The position numbers and the translations under genes are program-made. This document shows, one piece after another, positions 34,594 through 44,459 of a stretch of 51,735 nt of DNA. The notes under the pieces were generated by a model. It made no database searches, had not been told where the DNA came from, and worked only from the letters and a program-made list of their open reading frames with translations. This DNA is from Cloacibacterium sp. (GTDB lineage Bacteria; Bacteroidota; Bacteroidia; Flavobacteriales; Weeksellaceae): contig JAGOJI010000004.1 of the NCBI GenBank assembly GCA_017995195.1, positions 1 through 51,735 on the forward strand. Reading direction: 5' to 3'. Position 1 is the stretch's first letter. Each line of letters opens with the position of its first letter.

Positions 34594-37092
34594 CTATTTC
34601 TTCACATAATAACCAAAATACAGGCAACTGCTCTGTAGGTCTTTCATGGTTTGTGTATGAGAATATCGAGCCTTAAGTTGGGCAAAAGCAGTTCGGAATT
34701 TTTCGTTTTTTGTTTTGTCCAAATGAGTCTGAAACGCTTTTTGCTTGGAGTCGTACTCTTTATCATCGTATTTTATATCATTAGGCTGTTGGACTTCCCA
34801 TTGGTAATACTTTCCTTGCTCGGCACTTGCCATTTGGAAGAGAATTCTGGCTTTTTGTTCATCGTCTTTAGATGAGTTCAGGGCTTTTTGATAATAATTA
34901 ATTGCCAAATCAAAATTATCGGGCTCTATCAAGCTGTTTCTACTGTAGCCAAATTCTTTATAATAAAAATGGTACGGATTGCCGGATTCCGAGGCGTAGA
35001 AATTGAATTTTCCACCATTAGAGTTATCGATGTCCATTACAAAAATATGACGATAGTAGCCCAGCACCGATGTGTTGTACAGTATATTCCCAATGAGTTG
35101 ATTGGCGAGTGTTGCTTTGGCATCTCTTCCGTTGCCTATTTTCTGTAGCTGAATAAGGGCTTCGGCGAGCTCAGGCTTACTCATTTTAGATTTAATGAAA
35201 GGGAAATAACTGAGATCAGCAGCTTTCATGGAGATGTTTTCGGGACTTTGGTAGCTCTCCCAAACATTGTGCCCAAAAACAAGACTCGAAATATTGTTGT
35301 AACCATTGTATTCATCAGGTTTGTAGTTGCTTTTCTTTTTGTCGGCATCGTAGCTCCAGTCGTATCTTGGGATTCCCGCAAAATTTTTGGCTTTTTCGTA
35401 AAGTGATTTTGCTGTAGCAAAATCTGCCAAACGCATGGCTCGGTCTCCGTAGATAACATTGAAAAAAGCCTGAGTATCTCCTACATCATCCATGGATTGG
35501 GCAATATACTTCTCAAAACTTGTTTTGTTGGTTTTTTTGTAAAAATCTTCCACTTGTTTTACCAAACCGGAATGAGGGTTGTATTGCAAATCCGAAAGTT
35601 TATTGTTTAACAAGAAAGATTTGGCATCTTGATGATCCAAGAAATAACGATTGGCCAAAATATCGGTCAAAAATTCCTTTACAGAAGGAGCTACAAACCA
35701 TTCGTTCTCTTTTCTTTGGTGTTTTTCGGTAAATATGCTGCCGTATTTTTTCATGAGAACTTCTTCAAATTCTGTAGTTATCTTGGGTTGAGATACCACA
35801 TCATTCAGCATTTTCATTTGGGTAATCTGCTTTAGATAGTCGGTATCTTGGGTTGTTATTTGATTCAGTATTTTATCGCTTCCTGTATAGTCCTTATTTA
35901 GAAATTTGATGTAAGCATCACTCAATTGCCAAAATTCGTCTTTGGAGTTTTGTTTTGTTTTCACGATGAATTGCTCCAGTTGTTTGCTGTAATCTTCGGC
36001 TTCGTTGTAGTAAGTTTTAAAATAAAGTGGTAGTCTTTTATCTTTTATTTTATCACACTCTTGTTGATAGCAATACGGATAAGTAGGCAAATAGCTGCGT
36101 TCCATTTGGTTGATGGCTCGTGCGGTAAGTACCTTTAGGATTTCGGAATTGGCGTTGTTGGCGAGCATTTTTTCCATCAACGGGATAGGATTTCCATAAT
36201 CGTTGTATGCTAGGAGGAAGTATGCCATGTTTTTTTCTTCCGGAGTTTTTGCCATAGCAAGCAAGGATTTGAAATCATCATTATTCGACAATTTCATGGA
36301 GGTGTACGCATTTTGCTTCTTGTTTCGGCTGTGCATAAAAACCTGAAAAAAATTCCAGTTGGCTTCTTTTTTCATATTCAGACCTCTTTGGGCTCCTGCC
36401 ATTTGGTCGAGAGCATAATAATAGACGGGTGATTTCAACTGAAGTGGCGAAACTAAAGTGTTGAAAGCCGAAATCGCCTGCTTGTAATTTCTGGTGTAGT
36501 GGTTGAAACGTACAATTTGGTAAGCATAGCGGAGTTTTATTTCCTTGTTGGTTGTTGCTTTGTAGGCATTTTGTAGAGCAGCAATGGTTTTGGTGTAGTT
36601 GAGTTGGGTTGCGTTTTTCTCTTTACTTCCGTCGTTATAGTAAAATGAATTTTCTCCGGGCATAAAATTGATTCTCATATAGGGTTCCAATTCCTTTGCC
36701 TTTGCAAGATATTGCAAGCCTTCGCGGTACTGCGTGTAGAAGTTTTTACCTAATTTTTGGAACAGTTGGTGGCTCGTATTTCCTTTTGCCCAATTAGCAA
36801 AATGTTTCCTTTGTATGGTGTATACTAAGGCGTTGGTTTCCTCGTAAGTGAGCTTGTTGTCGAAATACTTTTGCCAGCTTTCTATATTTTCATCCGGTAG
36901 TATTTTTGTCTCATTTGTGCTATAGAATGGTTGAGAATAGGTAAGCAAAAACGGTTCATATTCCTTGTTATGAATGATTTCCTGTGCAAAAAGATTGAAA
37001 TATTCGTAATCGGGTTCGGAACTGGCACAGGCTTGTGCTTTCTGATTTCCCAAAAGAAAACAAATGGCGGCGGTAAGAAGAATCTTTTTCAT
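34594..37092 (-). CDS. Large exported protein of helical repeats, unknown function
   Basis: This 832-residue protein has a signal peptide (MKKILLTAAICFLLGNQKAQA; Cys22 follows but the lipobox is not canonical). The body is helical with TPR-like units (for example ALKAAYKA-type pairs near 180-260, MRLADFATAKSLYEKAKNF near 535-555, DLAINYYQKALNSSKDDEQKARILFQMASAEQGKYYQW near 745-780). Tyr, Asn and Lys are abundant. I do not recognise a named family. It may be a scaffold or a surface protein. The neighbouring lipoprotein gene ends 53 bases upstream on the same strand, suggesting a two-gene operon. Confidence 0.75.
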   Translation of the reverse strand: MKKILLTAAICFLLGNQKAQACASSEPDYEYFNLFAQEIIHNKEYEPFLLTYSQPFYSTNETKILPDENIESWQKYFDNKLTYEETNALVYTIQRKHFANWAKGNTSHQLFQKLGKNFYTQYREGLQYLAKAKELEPYMRINFMPGENSFYYNDGSKEKNATQLNYTKTIAALQNAYKATTNKEIKLRYAYQIVRFNHYTRNYKQAISAFNTLVSPLQLKSPVYYYALDQMAGAQRGLNMKKEANWNFFQVFMHSRNKKQNAYTSMKLSNNDDFKSLLAMAKTPEEKNMAYFLLAYNDYGNPIPLMEKMLANNANSEILKVLTARAINQMERSYLPTYPYCYQQECDKIKDKRLPLYFKTYYNEAEDYSKQLEQFIVKTKQNSKDEFWQLSDAYIKFLNKDYTGSDKILNQITTQDTDYLKQITQMKMLNDVVSQPKITTEFEEVLMKKYGSIFTEKHQRKENEWFVAPSVKEFLTDILANRYFLDHQDAKSFLLNNKLSDLQYNPHSGLVKQVEDFYKKTNKTSFEKYIAQSMDDVGDTQAFFNVIYGDRAMRLADFATAKSLYEKAKNFAGIPRYDWSYDADKKKSNYKPDEYNGYNNISSLVFGHNVWESYQSPENISMKAADLSYFPFIKSKMSKPELAEALIQLQKIGNGRDAKATLANQLIGNILYNTSVLGYYRHIFVMDIDNSNGGKFNFYASESGNPYHFYYKEFGYSRNSLIEPDNFDLAINYYQKALNSSKDDEQKARILFQMASAEQGKYYQWEVQQPNDIKYDDKEYDSKQKAFQTHLDKTKNEKFRTAFAQLKARYSHTQTMKDLQSSCLYFGYYVKK

Positions 37093-37145
37093 AGTGCGTG
37101 GTGTTGTTATTCAAAAAAATATGCTAAGCGAAGGTGTTTTTTTAA

Positions 37146-38117
37146 CTAAAAAACATAGTTCTTGATGAACTGACTATCCAAATGATAATAAACTATCTCA
37201 AAAGTAGGTAATTTTTTGTTAAGAAAAGCAAGTGTTTCATGAAGGTCTTCTTGCGATATTTCTTCAACTTTTATTCTAAAACCTTTGCTCATGTATATGC
37301 CAAAATAGAAATCATCTGTAAGAACCTCGAATTCACTATTGGAAATCGGTTTGAAATTTTTGTTTTGTAGCAGATTTTCTTTTGTAAGAGCGTTGATGAG
37401 TCTTTTCTTTCCCAAGTGATTGCTCACAATACCCCAAGAGTAGATAGGAAGAGCTACATCAAACCTTAGAGGGTATTTTTCTATGTCCGAAAGATAATTT
37501 TTGAGCGTTTGCACATCGAGAATCGAATTTTTGGGTTGCTCGTCCAGCGGCGAAGCGGTGGCATAGCACATGAGGTAGCCTTTAGACACGGGAGGTATGC
37601 CTGTTTTGTCTTTGTCTTTTACTTGGTGAAGGCGGAGTGTGCAGGATATTTCTCCTTTGGAGATTGCTTTCAGTCTTTTGAGGAATTTAAAATAATCGTG
37701 TTTGGTTTGTGTGGTCCAGTCACTGTCTATCTGTATTTCGTGGGTTGTATTAAGGTTAAGCTCCTTTGTTTTTTTCTGAATCAGGTTAAAAATATTTTCG
37801 GCTAAGAACTGGATTTCGTTATTGGTAATTCCGTACCAAGTTTTATTTGTAATGAAGATAACGGGAACTATTTTTTTAGAGGTTACAAAACTTTTATCTT
37901 TTGTAATAACGCCAACAGGCTGAAACCTTCCGTCGATTTTATCGATATCAAAAAACCGAATGTAGAGATGTTCGCCTTGGGCTTTTTGTAAAGTCTGCTT
38001 TTCTTGCGAGTCTAAAGTCAAATGAGTCCGCCAATAATAAAAAGAATAAGGAGTTTTCTTTAAGTCTTTTTGGCAAGAAAGGGTGAGTAGAAATAGAAAA
38101 AAAAGAAAATTCTTCAT
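37146..38117 (-). CDS. Lipoprotein with TIM-barrel-like (glycosidase-like) features, unknown function
   Basis: This 323-residue protein starts with a lipoprotein signal and lipobox LTLSC (Cys15). The order of beta-strand-like parts (LYIRFFDIDKI, VPVIFITNKTW, LNTTHEIQIDSDWT, GEISCTLRLHQVKD, KGYLMCYATAS, YPLRFDVALPIYSWGIV) looks like an alpha/beta (TIM) barrel. IDSDW near the fourth strand would be in the place of catalytic or binding acids. I would not assign an activity. It is first in a minus-strand pair with the 832-residue protein and divergent from the ribosomal operon. Confidence 0.7.
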   Translation of the reverse strand: MKNFLFFLFLLTLSCQKDLKKTPYSFYYWRTHLTLDSQEKQTLQKAQGEHLYIRFFDIDKIDGRFQPVGVITKDKSFVTSKKIVPVIFITNKTWYGITNNEIQFLAENIFNLIQKKTKELNLNTTHEIQIDSDWTTQTKHDYFKFLKRLKAISKGEISCTLRLHQVKDKDKTGIPPVSKGYLMCYATASPLDEQPKNSILDVQTLKNYLSDIEKYPLRFDVALPIYSWGIVSNHLGKKRLINALTKENLLQNKNFKPISNSEFEVLTDDFYFGIYMSKGFRIKVEEISQEDLHETLAFLNKKLPTFEIVYYHLDSQFIKNYVF

Positions 38118-38127
38118 GTAGTAAAGT

Positions 38128-38162
38128 TAAAAAAAAATCTTCAATTTAAAATTAATGAAGAT
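38128..38162 (-). other. Hairpin with T-run upstream of the minus-strand lipoprotein gene
   Basis: ATCTTCA (38137-38143) pairs with TGAAGAT (38156-38162) around an AT-rich, partly self-complementary centre. On the minus strand the stem is followed by a run of T and lies just upstream of the gene starting at 38117. It could be a leader attenuator or a stop for minus-strand transcripts coming out of the ribosomal promoter region. Confidence 0.45.
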
Positions 38163-38220
38163 GAAATTTGTACAATGGTCAGATTCAGAAAATGTTCTTG
38201 GGATTTTTTTTAACTCTCTA

Positions 38221-38251
38221 TTTGTCAGTTCAAAAAATATTCTTACATTTG
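38221..38251 (+). promoter_or_regulatory. Main promoter of the ribosomal protein operon
   Basis: TTTG (38221-38224), a 19-base spacer and TACATTTG (38244-38251), followed by CAC, match the Bacteroidota consensus very well. Transcription would begin near 38258, leaving a leader of about 100 bases before rplC. Confidence 0.78.
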
Positions 38252-38358
38252 CACACTCAATTTAGGGGTAAAGTATGCCTAATTCAGACGTAGATATTAC
38301 GGAAACCCATAGATTGAGCGTGTTTACAAGAAAAATTTATAACAATTTATATATAATA

Positions 38359-38982
38359 ATGTCAGGTATTATTGGAAAAAAAATCGGGATGACATCATTG
38401 TTTAACGAAGACGGAAAAAATATTCCGTGTACCGTTATCCAAGCAGGTCCGTGCTCGGTTTTACAGGTCAGAACCAAAGAAAACGACGGCTATTTTGCTG
38501 TGCAGTTGGGTTTCGATGACAAGAGTGAGAAGAACGTTGGTAAAGCGTTAGCCGGCCATTTCAAAAAGGCGGGTTCAACTCCTAAAGCCAAATTAGTAGA
38601 ATTCCACCATGGGTTCGACGATTTGAAAATGGGAGACGAAGTGAAAGTAGATTTATTCGCAGAAGGCGAGTATGTAGACGTTACAGGAACTTCAAAAGGT
38701 AAAGGATTCCAAGGGGTTGTTAAGAGACATAACTTTGGAGGAGTAATGCAGGCTACCCACGGTCAGCACAACCGATTGAGAGCTCCGGGTTCCATAGGTG
38801 CGGGTTCAGACCCATCTAGAGTTTTCAAAGGCTTGAGAATGGCAGGTAGAATGGGAGGTAAGCAGGTGACTGTACAAAACCTTCAAGTGTTAAAAGTAGA
38901 TACAGAACAAAATCTTTTAGTAGTAAAAGGTGCTGTTCCGGGAGCTAAAAATTCTTATGTAATTATCAGAAGATGGAATTAG
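38359..38982 (+). CDS. rplC: 50S ribosomal protein L3
   Basis: This 207-residue protein begins [15 protein letters not shown] at ATG 38359. The 28 extra in-frame codons upstream (from 38275) are leader sequence, not L3. The Gln in [20 protein letters not shown] is the conserved peptidyl-transferase-side loop. It is the first gene of the cluster; rpsJ (S10), which usually precedes it, is not here. It overlaps rplD by 10 bases. Confidence 0.97.
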   Translation: MSGIIGKKIGMTSLFNEDGKNIPCTVIQAGPCSVLQVRTKENDGYFAVQLGFDDKSEKNVGKALAGHFKKAGSTPKAKLVEFHHGFDDLKMGDEVKVDLFAEGEYVDVTGTSKGKGFQGVVKRHNFGGVMQATHGQHNRLRAPGSIGAGSDPSRVFKGLRMAGRMGGKQVTVQNLQVLKVDTEQNLLVVKGAVPGAKNSYVIIRRWN

Positions 38983-39602
38983 TAGTATTAAATACATCAG
39001 GGAAAGAAACCGGAAGAAAAGTGCAATTGGACGAAGCAATCTTCGGAATTGAGCCTAACCAGCACGCGGTTTACTTAGAAGTGAAACAATACCTTGCTGC
39101 ACAAAGACAAGGGACGCATAAGTCAAAAGAGAGAAGCGAAATTACAGCATCTACTCGTAAACTTAAGAAACAGAAAGGATCTGGTTCTGCCAGATATGGT
39201 GACATTAAATCACCTACATTCAAAGGTGGAGGTAGAGTTTTTGGTCCAAAACCAAGAGACTACAGATTCAAATTGAATAAAGCATTAAAAAGATTAGCAA
39301 AGAAATCCGTTCTTTCTCAAAAAATGAGAGACAACAGCATCAAAGTATTGGAAGCATTCAACTTTGATACGCCTAAAACCAAGGATTTCATCAACCTAAA
39401 CAATGCGTTGGGCTTTGAAGGTAAAAAGTCACTATACATTTTGCCGGAAGCTAATAAAAATGTTTACCTATCATCAAGAAATTTACCAAAAACTAAAGTA
39501 ATGAACTTCAACGAAATTAGTTCTTACGATTTGGTAAATGCCGGTGAAATTGTATTCATTGAAGGTGCTGTAGAAAAATTTCAGGAAAATTTAAGAAAAT
39601 AA
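38973..39602 (+). CDS. rplD: 50S ribosomal protein L4
   Basis: This 209-residue protein has the L4 core with the long exit-tunnel loop ([31 protein letters not shown]) near 50-90. It begins inside the last codons of rplC and ends 3 bases before rplW. L4 binds 23S rRNA; in E. coli it also represses its own operon, but no such leader element was recognised here. Confidence 0.97.
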   Translation: MELVVLNTSGKETGRKVQLDEAIFGIEPNQHAVYLEVKQYLAAQRQGTHKSKERSEITASTRKLKKQKGSGSARYGDIKSPTFKGGGRVFGPKPRDYRFKLNKALKRLAKKSVLSQKMRDNSIKVLEAFNFDTPKTKDFINLNNALGFEGKKSLYILPEANKNVYLSSRNLPKTKVMNFNEISSYDLVNAGEIVFIEGAVEKFQENLRK

Positions 39603-39605
39603 GTC

Positions 39606-39893
39606 ATGTCAATAATCATTAAACCCATCATTTCAGAAAAAGCGACTTACCTAACGGATTTGAGAGGACAATATTCTTTTTTAGTAGATACTAAAGCGAA
39701 CAAAATCCAAATCAAAAACGCGGTAGAAGAGGCTTACGGAGTAAAGGTAGCAGATGTTAAAACCATGATTTATGCTCCTAAAGTATCTTCAAAATTCACG
39801 AAGAAGGGTCTTCGTGTAGGGAAAACCAACAAGTTGAAGAAAGCGGTAATCCACCTACAATCAGGTGAGGTAATCGATATTTTTGCAAATTAA
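39606..39893 (+). CDS. rplW: 50S ribosomal protein L23
   Basis: This 95-residue protein matches L23: IIKPIISEKATYLTD at the start and YSFLVDTKANKIQIKNAVEEAYGVKV. L23 lies at the tunnel exit and is the docking point for trigger factor and SRP. Confidence 0.95.
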   Translation: MSIIIKPIISEKATYLTDLRGQYSFLVDTKANKIQIKNAVEEAYGVKVADVKTMIYAPKVSSKFTKKGLRVGKTNKLKKAVIHLQSGEVIDIFAN

Positions 39894-39915
39894 TTATTAA
39901 TTATAAACAATAGTA

Positions 39916-40737
39916 ATGTCTGTTAGAAAATTAAAACCTATCACCCCAGGACAGCGTTTCAGAATTGTAAACAATTTTGAAGAAATTACTACCAACAAAC
40001 CGGAGAAATCTTTGACGGTTGGTATTATGAAATCAGGTGGGCGTAACAATACTGGTAAAATGACCATGCGTTACACTGGCGGTGGACACAAAAAGAAATA
40101 CAGAATCATTGACTTCAAAAGAAATAAGTTTGATGTAAATGCAACTGTAAAATCTGTAGAATACGATCCAAACAGAACGGCTTTCATCGCACTATTGGAA
40201 TACGCAGACGGAGAGAAGAGATACATCATCGCTCCAAACGGTATCAAAGTAGGGATGACCGTAGTGTCGGGAGATAGCGTAGTTCCAGAAGTAGGAAACG
40301 CAATGAAACTAAGAAACATTCCTTTAGGAACTGTGATTTCTTGTGTAGAGCTAAGACCGGGACAAGGAGCTACTTTAGCAAGAAGTGCAGGTTCTTCGGC
40401 TCAGTTAACTTCCAGAGATGGTAAATATGCCATCATCAAGTTGCCTTCAGGAGAATCCAGAATGATTTTAGTAGAATGTATGGCGATGATTGGCTCTGTA
40501 TCGAATCACGATCACATGTTAACCGTTTCAGGTAAAGCAGGTAGAAGCAGATGGTTGGGTAGAAGACCAAGAACTCGTCCGGTATCTATGAACCCGGTAG
40601 ATCACCCAATGGGAGGTGGTGAAGGTAGATCATCAGGAGGACACCCAAGATCCAGAAACGGTAAACCGGCTAAAGGATACAAAACAAGAACTAAAAACAA
40701 AGCGTCGAACCGTTTCATCGTATCTAAAAGAAAATAA
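39916..40737 (+). CDS. rplB: 50S ribosomal protein L2
   Basis: This 273-residue protein has the L2 RNA-binding core ([24 protein letters not shown]) and the C-terminal [14 protein letters not shown], in which the conserved His contacts the peptidyl-transferase region. It ends 2 bases before rpsS. Confidence 0.98.
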   Translation: MSVRKLKPITPGQRFRIVNNFEEITTNKPEKSLTVGIMKSGGRNNTGKMTMRYTGGGHKKKYRIIDFKRNKFDVNATVKSVEYDPNRTAFIALLEYADGEKRYIIAPNGIKVGMTVVSGDSVVPEVGNAMKLRNIPLGTVISCVELRPGQGATLARSAGSSAQLTSRDGKYAIIKLPSGESRMILVECMAMIGSVSNHDHMLTVSGKAGRSRWLGRRPRTRPVSMNPVDHPMGGGEGRSSGGHPRSRNGKPAKGYKTRTKNKASNRFIVSKRK

Positions 40738-40739
40738 TT

Positions 40740-41018
40740 ATGTCAAGATCACTTAAGAAAGGACCTTTCATTCATCATTCTTTAGAGAAGAAGGTTCAAG
40801 CAAATATAGAGTCTAATAAAAAGACAGTTATCAAAACATGGTCTAGAGCATCTATGATTTCTCCGGACATGGTAGGTCAAACTATTGCGGTACACAACGG
40901 GAAATCTTTTATCCCTGTTTATGTAACTGAAAACATGGTAGGACACAAGTTAGGCGAATTTTCTCCGACAAGATCTTTTAGAGGTCACGGTGGTAACAAA
41001 AATAAAGGTAGCAGATAA
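40740..41018 (+). CDS. rpsS: 30S ribosomal protein S19
   Basis: This 92-residue protein matches S19: [37 protein letters not shown] and [17 protein letters not shown]19 sits in the 30S head near S13. Confidence 0.97.
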   Translation: MSRSLKKGPFIHHSLEKKVQANIESNKKTVIKTWSRASMISPDMVGQTIAVHNGKSFIPVYVTENMVGHKLGEFSPTRSFRGHGGNKNKGSR

Positions 41019-41020
41019 TC

Positions 41021-41425
41021 ATGGGATCAAGAAAACAAGATAGCAACTTAGCTAAAAAAGAAGCAAACAGAGATGTGGTAAAAGCATGTCTTAACGATTG
41101 CCCGTCTTCTCCGAGAAAAATGAGATTGGTTGCCGATATCATCCGTGGAGAAAACGTAGACAAAGCATTATATATCCTTAAATATTCTAAAAAAGAAGCC
41201 TCTAACAAGTTAGAAAAACTTCTTCTTTCAGCCATTGCCAACTGGCAGGTGAAAAATGAAGGACAGGATATTGAAGCAGCAAATCTTTTCGTAAAAGAAA
41301 TATTTGTAGACAGTGCAAGACAATTGAAAAGATTGAGACCTGCACCACAAGGTAGAGGTTACAGAATTAGAAAAAGATCTAACCATGTGACTTTAATTTT
41401 AGGTAATAAATCAGAAAATCAATAA
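41021..41425 (+). CDS. rplV: 50S ribosomal protein L22
   Basis: This 134-residue protein has the L22 fold with the beta-hairpin region reaching into the exit tunnel ([25 protein letters not shown]). The N-terminus carries a short extension ([18 protein letters not shown]) before the conserved [14 protein letters not shown]. Confidence 0.96.
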   Translation: MGSRKQDSNLAKKEANRDVVKACLNDCPSSPRKMRLVADIIRGENVDKALYILKYSKKEASNKLEKLLLSAIANWQVKNEGQDIEAANLFVKEIFVDSARQLKRLRPAPQGRGYRIRKRSNHVTLILGNKSENQ

Positions 41426-41432
41426 TCAAGGT

Positions 41433-42158
41433 ATGGGACAGAAGACAAATCCAATTGGTAATAGATTAGGAATCATCAGAGGATGGGATTCTAACTGGTT
41501 TGGTGGAAACGATTATGGAGACAGAATCGCAGAAGACTACAAAATCAGAAGATACCTTGAAGCAAGATTATCTAAAGGTGGTATCTCAAGAATCTATATC
41601 GAGAGAACACTTAAATTAGTTACAGTAACCATCACTACTGCAAGACCGGGACTTATCATCGGTAAAGGCGGTCAAGAGGTTGATAAATTAAAAGAAGAAT
41701 TGAAAAAGATTACCGATAAGGATATCCAAATCAACATCTTCGAAATCAAAAGACCAGAATTAGACGCAGTATTGGTAGCAGATAGCATCGCAAAACAAAT
41801 CGAAAACCGTATCTCTTACAGAAGAGCCGTGAAAATGGCAATGGCAGGTACCATGAGAATGGGAGCTGAAGGAATCAAAGTAATGATTTCCGGTCGTTTG
41901 AACGGAGCAGAAATGGCAAGAAGCGAATCTTTCAAAGAAGGAAGAATCCCATTGTCTACTTTCCGTGCAGATATCGACTACCACATCGGCGAAGCACTTA
42001 CGCAATATGGTAAATTAGGCGTAAAAGTGTGGATTATGAAGGGAGAAGTATACGGAAAAAGAGAGCTTTCTCCATTAGTAGGTCAACAGAAAAAAGGACC
42101 TTCAGGTGGTGGAAGAGGCGATCGCGAAAACAGAAGACCTTCAAGAGATAAAAAATAA
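41433..42158 (+). CDS. rpsC: 30S ribosomal protein S3
   Basis: This 241-residue protein has [14 protein letters not shown], the KH domain motif [16 protein letters not shown] and [24 protein letters not shown] charged C-terminal tail follows ([15 protein letters not shown]). S3 forms part of the mRNA entry site. The next gap (42159-42275) holds a foldback repeat. Confidence 0.97.
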   Translation: MGQKTNPIGNRLGIIRGWDSNWFGGNDYGDRIAEDYKIRRYLEARLSKGGISRIYIERTLKLVTVTITTARPGLIIGKGGQEVDKLKEELKKITDKDIQINIFEIKRPELDAVLVADSIAKQIENRISYRRAVKMAMAGTMRMGAEGIKVMISGRLNGAEMARSESFKEGRIPLSTFRADIDYHIGEALTQYGKLGVKVWIMKGEVYGKRELSPLVGQQKKGPSGGGRGDRENRRPSRDKK

Positions 42159-42275
42159 TTAATTAAATTTTGAATTTTGAATGATGAATTTTGAATTTTC
42201 AATTAAGACCGTTACAGACTAGTTGTAATTCCAAAATCCAAAATCTAAAATCCAAAATCTAAAATTTTAAAAATT
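42159..42275. repeat. Foldback heptad element 1 (rpsC-rplP gap)
   Basis: The left arm (about 42165-42204) repeats ATTTTGA. The right arm (42227-42268) repeats TCTAAAA/TCCAAAA. The right arm is approximately the reverse complement of the left. The centre (42205-42226) is not repetitive. It lies entirely between the rpsC stop and the rplP start. Transcribed, it would form a long AU-rich hairpin. Confidence 0.7.
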
Positions 42276-42701
42276 ATGTTACAACCAAAAAGAACGAAAT
42301 TCCGTCGAGTTCATAAAATGAAAATGAAAGGCAATGCCCAAAGAGGGAGTCAATTAGCCTACGGAACTTTCGGAATCAAAGCTATAGAAGGTGCTTGGAT
42401 TACTGCAAGACAAATCGAAGCAGCACGTATCGCAGCTACGAGATATATGAAAAGAGAAGGTCAACTATGGATTAAAATATTCCCGGATAAGCCAATTACC
42501 AAAAAACCAGCCGAAGTAAGGATGGGTAAAGGTAAAGGTGCTGTAGAATATTGGGTAGCCGTAGTAAAACCGGGTAAAGTAATGTTTGAAGTAGGTGGAG
42601 TACCTTACGAAGTGGCTAAAGAAGCACTAAGATTGGCAGCTCAAAAACTTCCGGTAGTTACCAAGTTTGTAGTAGCCAACGATTTTGTTCAACCACAATA
42701 A
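42276..42701 (+). CDS. rplP: 50S ribosomal protein L16
   Basis: This 141-residue protein matches L16: [43 protein letters not shown] and [18 protein letters not shown]. Start context AAAAATTATG is typical for this genome. Confidence 0.97.
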   Translation: MLQPKRTKFRRVHKMKMKGNAQRGSQLAYGTFGIKAIEGAWITARQIEAARIAATRYMKREGQLWIKIFPDKPITKKPAEVRMGKGKGAVEYWVAVVKPGKVMFEVGGVPYEVAKEALRLAAQKLPVVTKFVVANDFVQPQ

Positions 42702-42718
42702 TCTAAATCTCAGAAATT

Positions 42719-42907
42719 ATGAAACAAGCTGACATCAAAAATTTAAGCACTGAGGATATCAAAACAAAACTGACTGAAGCCAGAGCCAACTATAACAAAA
42801 CCAAATTAGCTCATAGCATTAGTCCGGTTGAAAATCCTATTCAAATCAGAGATTTAAGAAGAACAATCGCAAGACTTGAAACTGCTTTAACCAACAAACA
42901 ACAATAA
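42719..42907 (+). CDS. rpmC: 50S ribosomal protein L29
   Basis: This 62-residue two-helix protein (MKQADIKNLSTEDIKTKL, IRDLRRTIARLETAL) sits at its conserved place between L16 and S17. L29 lies near the tunnel exit. Confidence 0.93.
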   Translation: MKQADIKNLSTEDIKTKLTEARANYNKTKLAHSISPVENPIQIRDLRRTIARLETALTNKQQ

Positions 42908-42922
42908 GAATTTCATTTTATT

Positions 42923-43177
42923 ATGGAAAGAAATTTAAGAAAAGAAAGAATCGGAATCGTTTCGAGCAATAAAATGGAAAAGACCATTGTTGTAAGTGAG
43001 ACGATGAGAATGAAACACCCGATGTACGGTAAATTCGTTTTGAAAACGAAAAAATACACCGCACACGACGAGAACAACGAATGCAACGAAGGAGACAAAG
43101 TTTTGATTACCGAAACAAGACCTTTGAGTAAGAATAAGAGATGGAGATTAGTAAATATAATTGAAAGAGCTAAGTAA
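42923..43177 (+). CDS. rpsQ: 30S ribosomal protein S17
   Basis: This 84-residue OB-fold protein ([59 protein letters not shown]) is S17. It ends 2 bases before rplN. Confidence 0.97.
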   Translation: MERNLRKERIGIVSSNKMEKTIVVSETMRMKHPMYGKFVLKTKKYTAHDENNECNEGDKVLITETRPLSKNKRWRLVNIIERAK

Positions 43178-43179
43178 TC

Positions 43180-43548
43180 ATGTTACAAACCGAATCAAGA
43201 TTAAAAGTTGCTGATAATACCGGTGCAAAAGAAGTACTAGTAATCAGAGTTCTGGGAGGAACCAGAAGAAGATATGCTTCAGTTGGTGATAAGATCGTAG
43301 TGACTATCAAGGATTCTACACCATCAGGAAATGCTAAAAAAGGACAAGTTTCCAAAGCAGTAATCGTAAGAACCAAAAAAGCAGTAAGAAGAAAAGATGG
43401 ATCGTACATCAAATTCGACGACAACGCTTGCGTATTACTAAATGCTGCAGGAGAAATGAGAGGAACTCGTGTTTTCGGACCGGTTGCCAGAGAGTTGAGA
43501 GACAAAGAATATATGAAGGTTATTTCATTAGCCCCGGAAGTTTTATAA
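43180..43548 (+). CDS. rplN: 50S ribosomal protein L14
   Basis: This 122-residue protein has [37 protein letters not shown] and [13 protein letters not shown], all L14 signatures. L14 forms an inter-subunit bridge with the 30S. Confidence 0.98.
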   Translation: MLQTESRLKVADNTGAKEVLVIRVLGGTRRRYASVGDKIVVTIKDSTPSGNAKKGQVSKAVIVRTKKAVRRKDGSYIKFDDNACVLLNAAGEMRGTRVFGPVARELRDKEYMKVISLAPEVL

Positions 43549-43565
43549 TTATTACGTTTTAAGAA

Positions 43566-43895
43566 ATGACAAAGTTAAAAATCAAAAGAGGAGACCAAGT
43601 TATTATTACAACAGGTAATAAAAACATCAAGGGAAAAACCGGTGAGGTTTTAGAAGTAATCAAAAAAGAAAACAAAGACGCCAGAGTTATTGTAGCAGGT
43701 CTCAACATCGTGAAAAAACACGTGAAACCATCTGCAGCTAATCCTCAAGGTGGAATTGTAGAAAAAGAAGCATCGGTACATATTTCCAACGTAGCACTTG
43801 TAGACCCTAAAACAGGAAAAGCAACAAGAGTAGGAATAAAAGTAGATGGTGACAAGAAAGTAAGAGTTGCAAAAAAATCCGGTGAAACTTTATAA
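43566..43895 (+). CDS. rplX: 50S ribosomal protein L24
   Basis: This 109-residue KOW-domain protein ([27 protein letters not shown]) is L24, an early-assembly protein. [17 protein letters not shown] is the usual C-terminal block. Confidence 0.95.
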   Translation: MTKLKIKRGDQVIITTGNKNIKGKTGEVLEVIKKENKDARVIVAGLNIVKKHVKPSAANPQGGIVEKEASVHISNVALVDPKTGKATRVGIKVDGDKKVRVAKKSGETL

Positions 43896-43905
43896 TTAAA
43901 AGAAG

Positions 43906-44457
43906 ATGGAATACATAGCAAGACCCAAGAAAATATATAAAGAGAAAATTGTTCCTGCAATGATGGAAGAATTTGGGTACAAATCAATCATGCAAGTACC
44001 TAAATTATTGAAAATCGTTGTATCACAAGGTTTAGGTGATGCCGTGCAAGACAAGAAAATTGTTGACTATGCAGTGGAAGAACTTACCATGATTACAGGT
44101 CAAAAAGCCGTAGGAACAATCTCCAAAAAAGATGAAGCTTCTTTCAAATTAAGAAAAGGAATGCCTATCGGGGCAAGAGTAACCCTTAGAGCCGATAAGA
44201 TGTACGAATTTTTAGATAGATTAACTTCTTCTGCTTTACCAAGAATTAGAGATTTTAGCGGAATCAAAGCCGATGGTTTTGATGGTAGAGGAAATTATAA
44301 CTTAGGAATTACCGAGCAAATTATCTTCCCGGAAATCGTTATCGATAAGGTGAAAAAAATCCAAGGGATGGACATCACTTTCGTAACTTCGGCTTCTACA
44401 GATAAAGAAGCTAAAGCATTATTAACGCACTTCGGATTACCTTTTAAAAAGAACTAA
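43906..44457 (+). CDS. rplE: 50S ribosomal protein L5
   Basis: This 183-residue 5S-rRNA-binding protein has [41 protein letters not shown] and [22 protein letters not shown]. It ends 2 bases before rpsN. Confidence 0.97.
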   Translation: MEYIARPKKIYKEKIVPAMMEEFGYKSIMQVPKLLKIVVSQGLGDAVQDKKIVDYAVEELTMITGQKAVGTISKKDEASFKLRKGMPIGARVTLRADKMYEFLDRLTSSALPRIRDFSGIKADGFDGRGNYNLGITEQIIFPEIVIDKVKKIQGMDITFVTSASTDKEAKALLTHFGLPFKKN

Positions 44458-44459
44458 TC

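Noticed and set aside
38275-38358. N-terminal extension or leader peptide before L3
   Set aside because: The 28 codons are in frame but lie just after the promoter and have no L3 homology. A leader peptide was considered but there is no stop before rplC and no codon pattern suggesting attenuation.
42240-42275. Tandem TCTAAAA units as a CRISPR array or telomere-like repeat
   Set aside because: The units are 7 bases with no spacers, lie only on one arm of a foldback, and recur as pairs with a complementary arm, so neither a CRISPR array nor a telomere repeat fits.
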